Part shown: positions 56,744 through 64,000 of the stretch, in pieces
Layout: each line of letters begins with the position of its first letter
Position numbering within the stretch: position 1 is the first letter of the stretch
Source of the DNA: Isoetes taiwanensis
Lineage: Eukaryota > Streptophyta > Lycopodiopsida > Isoetales > Isoetaceae
Direction: 5' to 3'
DNA length: 64,000 nt
Assembly: GCA_021234155.1 (NCBI GenBank)
Contig: JAJEKV010000025.1
Coordinates: 8,834,330 to 8,898,329, forward strand
Notes under the pieces: generated by a model
What the model was told of the DNA's origin: nothing
The model's database searches: none
Seen by the model: only the letters and a program-made list of their open reading frames with translations
Position numbers and translations under genes: made by a program

Positions 56744-57978
56744 AAATTTCGGTGCTTCGATCGGCTCCCGAAATTGAGTTGAAACGATAGGGTTCACCCT
56801 GCGAACCCGTGAAATTCGCTTTAGGCGAACCTGGGATTCGCCCAGCTTAACCCACCATGTTGACGCGTGGCGGCCAGGGGTGGCACTACTACCACGGGTT
56901 CGCTGCTTAACCCCAACCAGTGGTTAACCTAGGCATAACCGGCAAAGGGGCGGATAGGTACTGCAGCCAAGCATCGGTGCCCGTAACCCCACCCGGGTTC
57001 ACTCGGGCGAACCCTGTGTCGATCAGCGGGGTGGGTGGGTGTCGATCAGCAGGGGCGCGGGGTGGCAGGCGTGTTCGAGGCGGCCCCCCCGTTCGGTTTT
57101 TGTTTAACCCAAGAGCGTCTTGAGGGGGCGAAAGCCTATCGCCTCCGCTCATAAGCTCTTGAAGCTTTTCTTGAGAGCATTGGTATGAAGTTCTTGATGC
57201 AATGCGTAGGAGTGCCTTCTTCAAAGCCGGGGATCTTCCTATTTTTCTCATTAGATCATCCCGACCTTTCAAGCTCGATCTTTATATTCTTTGCAATAGT
57301 TAGGGTTTTCTCCACATCTTTTTTCCATCGTTCCCTCAAAGCCTTCAATGCGAGCCTTATGCATAGATTTTCCCTCTTCGTTGGCTCTGCGGCTTAAATG
57401 CGAGCTCCTAACTTTTCCATTTCCTTCTTAATCTTTTCAACCTCTTTGAAAAACTTCGGCGATTCTTTTACGCGTGCAGGGGAGCTCAACCCTGCTTAGG
57501 CCTGCTAACTCCGGCCTCTAGGTCTCCGCCATAGCCCAAGCCGCCCGGAAGCTCTGGATCAGAAGCCAAAAGATCATTCATGCTGCCAGATCTTGGGGTT
57601 AAAAGGCGAAAAGAAAAGGACCCAAGACATATTTCTGCTCTAAAAACTAAAAATCATAAAGCTTAAATGCAAATCAGGGCTGAATCAAGAAGAAAAATGG
57701 GGAACGGAAGCGAATGTAAAGGAAATGAAGGAAGCGGCAAAAGCAGATCGCCATCCTCTCCCCCCTGCCACTCTGCAGAAAAGAGTACCTATCCGCCCGC
57801 TGCCAGTCCGCCCGCTGCCAGTTCGCACGCCTAGGTTAACCCTGGTTCGGGTTCGCTTGGGCGAACCCGGTGGGTAGCGCCACCGCAGCGCCACGTCAAC
57901 ATGGCGGGTTCGCTTGGGCGCCCGCTTGGCGGTTTGACCCAATTTCGGGAGCCAATAAAGCGGGCGAAAAATTTGGAT
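56744..57978. mobile_element. Pack-MULE-like element with ~200 bp inverted ends
   Basis: The left arm 56744-56964 and right arm 57785-57978 are imperfect inverted repeats. Shared in complement are GGCTCCCGAAATTG, AAC..GCCATGTTGACG, GGTTAACCTAGGC and GGGCGGATAGGTACT. The arms are GC-rich while the surroundings are not. The 820-base interior carries a coding fragment on the minus strand. Long inverted ends with captured gene sequence and no transposase are typical of Pack-MULEs. A 9 bp target-site duplication was not confirmed because the edges are blurred. Confidence 0.65.
57262..57485 (-). pseudogene. Captured gene fragment, charged helix
   Basis: The minus strand reads KESPKFFKEVEKIKKEMEKL, then after one in-frame stop KRENLCIRLALKALRERWKK and DVEKTLTIAKNIKIELERSG, before a stop. 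The high Lys/Glu content suggests a coiled coil. The family was not recognised. It sits wholly between the inverted ends, as expected of captured host sequence. Confidence 0.4.
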
Positions 57979-58696
57979 TAGAAGGCTAAGAGGAATGTGC
58001 AAATGGGTGGAAAATTTTGCTCTGTAAGCGTATATGCCAACCATTTGCAAACAGGGCAGGCCGATGAGGCTGTGATTGTGAGAATTAGAGACCCAATTTA
58101 CGAATCAATGCTTAAGACATGGCTGTTGGAGATGACATCCAACACAAATTAGTGTCTTTCTCTTTCAAATGCTTCTTTCATGATGCGCTGCAAACTCGAA
58201 TAGACGATTTTCAAATGGTAAGGAGCTCGGCCAGTGACAACAGCCATAGGCAAACTAAAAACGGCAAAAAACATTTGTTTCAGGGAAATTTGATCCGGAG
58301 TAGTTAAATTGCACTGATGGCAGAGCTTAATGCTGCGTATAGCGTATAGATAGCAACTTAGCCGGCCCTCTTTGGCTGAGTTAATCGGTCCTTGGCTATT
58401 AGCCAGTACAGAGTCTCTGTAATGACTACACTAAAGAAAACCTATCAGTAATTTATACTGTGCAAACGAATTTACGGTTACGGCCCAAAATGGATCTCTT
58501 ATTCATTCTTAGAGCAAAGCTCTGATTTGCAGCCTTTAGAGTAAGACTCAAAGCCCGCCTGCCACAAAATTAGAGTTGCTGGATTGGAGCCTATACACTT
58601 CTGAATCTCACAATTTTTCCTTCTCTGTGGCTCGCAGACTGCTTTTGCTTATCCAGAAAGCTTCCTTCCACCCAACAGCCCTCTTGCAATGCCCAT
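57979..58696. other. No recognisable gene
   Basis: Unique sequence without domains or strong repeats. Confidence 0.4.
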
Positions 58697-58830
58697 TTTT
58701 TCCATTGGGTTCAAATCGCAGGCCAGGCTCTAGCGCTGGTTCCATTGGGTTCAAATCGTCAGGCCAGGCCCTAGCGCTGGGTTCAAAAGCACATTAAATC
58801 ATTGGGTTCAAATCGCAGGCCAGGCTTTGA
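58697..58830. repeat. 44 bp tandem repeat carrying B-box-like motifs
   Basis: CCATTGGGTTCAAATCG.CAG followed by GCCAGGC.CTAGCGCTGG occurs twice in tandem (58697-58781), and its first part recurs at about 58799-58829. Each copy contains GGTTCAAATC, which fits the RNA polymerase III B-box consensus. No A box or tRNA fold was seen. Confidence 0.75.
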
Positions 58831-59492
58831 AATCACTCTTTCCAAAAATCTTTGCCTCTTCAAGAAATCAGGTGCTATAGAATACAATTGCGGAGCTTTA
58901 TACATTTTAAAGAGGCAATAAAAATTACGGAGGAGCTGGCAATCATAGGCTCTCATGATCTTTTCACCCTGGGTCTATGAATTGCAAGCCTCTGAAGCCT
59001 TAACATTAACATAGACAAAATCGTCGGCTACTCATTATTCTTCTTAAATCTACCCGTATAGGACAAACTTGGCTCCGAAATCAGAGGTAATTGAGGTAGA
59101 CATAGCACCTGATTTCTCTTGGCTTCGCTGAGATGCAAGAGCAATAGGGCGGAACAGAGTAGAACAAAGCGCTTGGACGAACAAAGCATAATAAAGCGCT
59201 TGGATCCAAAAGCATAACAAACAGACTTGCTAATCCCAGCCTGGGCAAGGGCGCGTTTGTTGAGGAACTCAGCCCAAAAGTGGCCGGAAAAGTGTTTAAT
59301 GCTACCATCGAATCTAGTATTTAGTGGTGCAATCATATATTGTTTGAGGCACTTAATAGGCAATGGCGCCTAATAATCATATGGTTAAATTGGAATTTAA
59401 ATAATTATTTAGCAGTATTTGCTAACGTATTGACTTCTATTTGTATACGCGAAGTGCTAATAGGGGGCTTTAAGGAGCTATAGTATTATTAT
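58831..59492. other. No recognisable gene
   Basis: A repeated AAGCGCTTGGA..(A/C)AAAGCATAA pair lies near 59167-59217. No domain was recognised. Confidence 0.4.
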
Positions 59493-59565
59493 GCGGTTGT
59501 AACTTAGATGGTAGACCGCTCGCTTCGCATGCGAGAGGCATTGGATAATGTTAGTCCCCCCTTCA
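59493..59565 (+). tRNA. tRNA-Ala(CGC)-like sequence, probably a pseudogene
   Basis: The D-arm region GTAACTTAGATGGTAGA resembles tRNA-Ala GTAGCTCAGATGGTAGA. The anticodon arm CTCGC-TTCGCAT-GCGAG is perfect, with anticodon CGC at 59526-59528, followed by AGGCA as in plant tRNA-Ala. The T arm is degraded: no GGTTCGAATC loop is present and the acceptor stem does not pair well. It could be a dead tRNA gene or the head of a tRNA-derived SINE. Confidence 0.6.
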
Positions 59566-61689
59566 TTAAACATCCATGAAATCATCACCATCTTCTTGCC
59601 ATGGGAATATCGGGGAAGTACAATGTGGGAATTTCAAGGATATTAGACTTTCAATAAGCTCAATTTGCCATTTGATATTTCCACACTATCTTTCCATTTA
59701 AGTATGGTGAGAACAAACTATCCTTTGACCATTTAAGTCCACCCGAGTTCAAAGATATCATTTCCAATGTCATTAAAGTGTGTACATTCTTTTGAGAGCC
59801 TACTGTTAGGGTTTTTCCTCCCAAGTGGGGGTTTTTTCATCCCGGTAGTAGGGTTCTACTGTACAGTTACATTGTTTGTTTTTGGTGTTGGGGTTTTTGG
59901 CTTCTTTGCCTGTTCTCTGCATGTACCGTCTCATAGGCCTCTGGCCTCCGTGGACGTTAAAATAAACTTCCTTCCTTCCTTCCTTCCTTTTGCGTAGATA
60001 ATTGTGGATGAACCTACAAATCTAGGCCTACAAATCTAGGTGTTGCGATCACTATTTGCCTTCGTTGCCCCAAGATATATGGCTCATACTAATTTGTGAG
60101 ATTAGAATGCACATAGCAATTTGGACATTGTCATTACACTTAACCTAATATAAAAATATAATGCCATGCTAAATTATTGAGCATGGGTTCAATTTGACAT
60201 TCTAATGTAGAGTAATTGCCATCATTCAAAGGAAATGCATTGCCTTCTCATAGAATATTGAAATGAAATGAATAGATATGATTCTTAATAATGCCAAGAA
60301 GATCAAGAATGAAGTGGCTATTGCAAAAAATCAGATTGTTTTGGTGTTGCATATGCCTTTCACAAGCAAACTCTCCTCTTTCATATGTGCAAGTTGTAAC
60401 AAAAAAATTGAATCAAATTACTTAGCATCAAACAAATGCAATTTAAGATCAAAACAAATTAGATTCAATCCAAGTTAGATATGGAAACACGCCCATATTA
60501 TAAGTTTAGAAATATCACAAAGTTTTGTCCATTTAATTAATAATATGAAATAGGGAAGATGTAAAAGCTAGGACTTCCTTCTTGCATATTATCTACAAAT
60601 TAGGCACAGAGACAATCCCCCATGCTATAAATTCAAAAATATCACACCCGAGTCTTAGTTCAACAGATGGAACAAAAAACAATGTCTGAGGTATATCTTT
60701 TCATGATATCTTAGCAAGTTCGCTTAACTAGAAAGATTATGTATGAGGTATAGCTTTCTTGTTCATCTTAGCAAGCCAAGCAGACCTCAAAGACCTCAAT
60801 GTCTGCTCAATCATATGAGTCCAAATTATTCATGTAACACTAGACATGCATAGCATTTGATTTCTATTTGCTAGAGGGAACATGGCATTTGACTTCTATT
60901 TAAACCCAACCGTCAATTCATATCCTGCAGAAGAAATAACCTAACATTTGATTTCTATTTAAAGTCATCTCTCAATTTATAGTATATCATCCTGCAATCT
61001 TGCAATCTGTATAAGCTAAGTCAAGTGACATGCCCTTAGAAGTTTTCCCACCAGTCCTGTTACATGCAAGTGAAAAAATTTCAGTACTGCATAACAAAAA
61101 TGCCTAAACAAGAGAAAAAACTACATATATTTCAACAAAGACTTGAGATTTTAAGTGCCAGGGGATTCGACAATTTGTTTCCAAGCGTAAGCCTGAAATT
61201 TGCCACATCTTTTTTTAACCCTGGACTTGCCATAGCCAGACCTCTGTTTGTAGCAATGGAGCCATCCAAAATCCACTGCTCCAATTAAGTTCAACCAAAA
61301 AATATTTCTTTGCATTCTTGTTGTTGCTGTCGCAATAAATTGAATCCATGCTGAAACCCAGAGTTCCTTCAATAGAGCCCCATGATCTGATACATCGTGA
61401 ACTGGACAGAACTGGTAGAAATTCTAGAAAGGAAAGAACCAAACTGAAAGATAGCAGACAGTGACATGGGAGGTCGCAATCTCAGCCCCGATTTCAAAAC
61501 ATCAAGCACTGCCCTACGGATGACTTCTTCAGTAAATGATGGACTTTTGCAAAAAGGCTTAGAGGAGTTATGGCATCCTCTAAGCTTCAAAAATGGGAAC
61601 TATAGGGTTCAGAGGGCATCTAGCTTCAGAGTCATGCTATGTTGCTTTAGAAAAAATGCCATAGCTTCTTCTCTAAGGGCCATTGCACA
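59566..61689. other. No recognisable gene; CCTT microsatellite
   Basis: A (TTCC)n run lies at 59967-59990. The rest is AT-rich. Minus-strand open stretches in 61150-61590 lack known domains. Confidence 0.4.
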
Positions 61690-62005
61690 CTGGCCGTTAT
61701 GTTAGGTTAAATTTTTAATCTAACTGATGCTCCTTTATGTTAAGGTAATCTAACTACAAGATTTTACTTCACACTATCCGTTAGATTAAAAATTAGCATA
61801 ACGGCAACCGTTATAAAACACTTCACACTGCAACATACCGTTAGGTTACATTACACTTAATCTAACGGAAACCGTTACAAATTCCTTCACACTGCACGAC
61901 ACTGTTAGGTTATGTTACACCTAACCTAACGGAAACCGTTATAATCACTTCACACTACATGACGTCGTTAAGTTACATTACACCTAAAATAACGAAAATC
62001 TAACA
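61690..62005. repeat. Minisatellite of about 60 bp with repeated AACGG/CCGTTA motifs
   Basis: The unit CTTCACACT.CA.GAC..(C/T)GTTAGGTTA..TTACAC.TAA.CTAACGGAAACCGTTA occurs about three and a half times from 61770 on. Upstream, 61690-61735 and 61780-61820 form a related inverted pair (GCCGTTATGTTAGGTTAAAT against ATTAGCATAACGGC). AACGG and CNGTTA are the core of MYB-type sites. Confidence 0.75.
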
Positions 62006-63041
62006 TAAGTATCTTGCATTGTTGAACTTGCATGATCTATAGAAGGAGTGCAAATGGTTATTTACCTACAAAAGTGATTTTAAAGTATCCATCTGTCCTT
62101 TGTCAAAACCTTTTCACCCTTTTTACAGATTGTATTCTAACAATCATTTCTGAAGATGTCATGATCAATTTATGAGAATATGACTTCTTTGTACCTATTA
62201 CTCTCATTTGTCAGCATTCATTTGAAAATTGTTCAATTCAATTCAGTTTGAGAAGGAAAGAACCCTTCTGTTTTACCAAACTGGACAAAGCATGCATATC
62301 CCACCAAAATATCCGGGGCTATATCAGGTCATATGCTCCCATGGGCCACGAAATCTACTAAAAAAGCTATTCCAGTAGCCAAAAGAACCAAGTCTTTTAT
62401 GCTGACCTTTGATGCAGGTCAAAACACAATAGACAACAAAGTCAATACCCATCCCTAGAATATTCCAGAATATGTTGGCCTCACTGGTTTTTCAAATACC
62501 AGAGCAATGTAAGCCTGCATTAACCCAAATGAGAAGCTTAAGTTTGTTTGGCAAAGGGATTATTTCGTGCTCTGCCCAAGACAACATTCTGTTTCTTCTT
62601 GCAGTGGAAAGATTGAGAAAGACAATAAAGCAAATTCTCACAATTCGCCTGCAATATGTACGTCCTGGAAGCCTCATTACCATGATGGCATATCGTGTTG
62701 ATGGCAGCTAGAGAGTAACTGATGAAGGTCCTAGGAGCAACATGCTCTGATCTAAATCATGAAGCCATGAAGCTTCTGAACTTCTATATCTAGCAACATG
62801 CTTTGATCTTCTCTAGAGATTACAATTCTAGAAGAATGAATGAGAGCAATAATTTGTTGTACAATTCAGCAATAATTCATTCAATTTGCATGCTTATTCA
62901 CAACTTATTCCCTAATATAGCAGAGCTCCTTCCTGCATCTTTCTTCTGCACCTTTCTTGTGCTTCTGGATCTAATCTGAAAGCCTCTCTGGTATCCAATC
63001 ACAAAGCAAAATAGTATCCAATTGGGTACTACTGTTGTTGG
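62006..63041. other. 3' flank of the WRKY gene; nothing else recognised
   Basis: AT-rich, with a plus-strand open stretch at 62472-62711 that has no known domain. TTATTGCTG/ATTCATTC-type AT-rich stretches near 62870 could hold the WRKY 3' end on the minus strand. Confidence 0.35.
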
Positions 63042-63927
63042 TTAAGTAAGGCTAGGGTCATTCTGAATTGCTACTTGTGGGCAATCTCCTCCTTCAAATT
63101 CGAGTATAAAAGATGTGCAAACAGGAGCAAACATAGGCATGGATCTGAGGGCTAATTCAGAACCCTGTGATTTGGGCGCTGGTCCTTCAAGTTTACTGCT
63201 CATCTCCACAGTATTATGATGATCACTACTACCACTATCTGTGGCACTGCCAGTTGTATGTGTACTGATATTTTGAAAAGAACTTGTTTTCCTATCTCCC
63301 TGGTCCATGTTCTGGCTTGAAGGCTGTGCCGGATTTTGAGAACTCATAAAAGAAGCCCACTGCATTTTGCAATTGCAGTGATAAAATTAGGATCGAGAGG
63401 TAATGGCAAATGATGGCTGCATTTCTTTGTTTACGCTAGAGATGGAATTTGGAACTTGCGGCTAGTCTCTCGGCGGTTGGATCCTACCGGAAACCATAGA
63501 TGGAGCAATCGCAAGTTTTATTATGGTTACCAAATTGGACTTGTGAAGAATTAGATGTTGAAAAAGTAGGCATGGTGATGGGTGGCGAGAAATTAGCAAG
63601 GGATTAGATGGTGAGGCACATACGGGGGCGACCTCTGTTTTAACTCGATTGGAAAGGCTAAAAGGCGGTGGGCGAATTAGTCTTTGAGATCAAAGCGTTC
63701 TGAGAGGGAAAAGGTGTTGTAGCAGATATTGTTGGTGTTCCAATAGTGGAGCAATTGCTTAAATTTCCTGCCAAAAAGCTTGCATCACTAACTGTTGATC
63801 CCGAAACAATCATACTTCTGCTGCGCAGCAGTAGTAAACCCTTTGTCTTCTTTGGTGGAAGTGCATGGCTGTGAGTTCCCTCATAAGTTGTAATCAAAAC
63901 TGAAGTATCATCTGCACATCTTTGAAC
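63042..63927 (-). pseudogene. WRKY transcription factor, group IIb, last exon, apparently damaged
   Basis: WRKY factors bind W-boxes (TTGAC) and control defence, senescence and nutrient responses. The exon starts at 63927 after an acceptor (AAAACAG) with [20 protein letters not shown] then HALPP, the C-terminal half of the WRKY zinc finger (C...H.H). The junction directly before VQR is the intron position diagnostic of groups IIa and IIb. Downstream come a Ser/Thr-rich region ([17 protein letters not shown]), TPFP as in the APFPTITLDLT block, and DPNFITAIA near 63400, the IIb signature DPNFTAALAAAI. A stop after NSPTAF (63658) and a frame change before DPNF break the frame. The WRKYGQK half would lie beyond the right edge. 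A sequencing error at the stop is possible. Confidence 0.82.
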
Positions 63928-64000
63928 CTGTTTTCTTCCCATACCTTGGTTTGGTGACGTATCTTTGGGAACTACAAAACGTAGATATTCCAGAGATGAA
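63928..64000 (-). other. 3' part of the VQR-type intron of the WRKY gene
   Basis: On the minus strand this stretch ends in GGAAGAAAACAG before GTTCAAAG. It does not encode the expected YYRC..GCPVRKQ sequence in any frame, so it is intron. The preceding exon is outside the window. Confidence 0.6.

Noticed and set aside
63658-63942. A WRKY-related protein starting MGRKQVQR
   Set aside because: The apparent MGRKQ is the end of an intron whose last bases (AAAACAG) happen to resemble the family's RKQ. The known IIa/IIb intron lies exactly before VQR.
1-64000. Plastid or mitochondrial insertions, rRNA genes
   Set aside because: No stretch resembling organelle genes or ribosomal RNA was noticed on reading. 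Short fragments could have been missed.

Overview
The window is nuclear DNA of a land plant, from a large, repeat-dense, mostly AT-rich region. The plant signs are a pectin methylesterase gene with an inhibitor-type prodomain, a plant-type diterpene synthase, a family 1 glycoside hydrolase with spliceosomal introns, and the last exon of a group IIb WRKY factor at the very end. The lineage (fern, lycophyte, gymnosperm or other) cannot be fixed from the sequence. No clearly intact host gene lies inside the window. Almost every recognisable gene is decayed, partial or shuffled.

Layout. 0-12 kb: decayed unique sequence with local duplications, including a 1.53 kb tandem duplication with CCACA/TGGTG-rich cores. 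12.3-14.5 kb: a copia RNase H scrap, then a broken pectin methylesterase gene. 16.1-17.7 kb: a decayed LINE. 18.2-18.6 kb: an array of palindromes. 18.9-33 kb: a Helitron-rich tract with four CTAG-plus-hairpin ends or relics, an 807 bp foldback with nearly 300 bp arms, and, on the minus strand behind one Helitron end, N-terminal exons of a diterpene synthase followed by C-terminal exons of a beta-glucosidase in the same orientation. 34.3-40.3 kb: a young non-autonomous LTR retrotransposon with matching 5 bp target-site duplications. 40.8-54.5 kb: a 2.7 kb tandem duplication whose first copy is split by an 8.3 kb insertion. 55-62 kb: smaller repeats, a Pack-MULE-like element, a tRNA-Ala-like sequence and a minisatellite rich in MYB-type motifs. 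63-64 kb: the WRKY 3' end.

The most striking object is the insertion at 41.2-49.6 kb. It is bounded by 35 bp perfect terminal inverted repeats and looks richer in G+C than its flanks. It carries several compact coding regions, one with histone H3-like motifs. Its intergenic gaps repeat one scheme: TCACACGACGC after one gene and its inverted partner GCGTCGTGTGA before the next, twice followed by the same TATA box. A (CCCTAA)5 tract lies in one gap. This suggests a self-contained multigene mobile or virus-derived element with its own transcription grammar. I could not assign it to a known family. It is treated here as a fossil with broken coding content.

All calls were made by eye. Percent identities and exact repeat edges are approximate, and decayed coding regions are given as spans rather than gene models.
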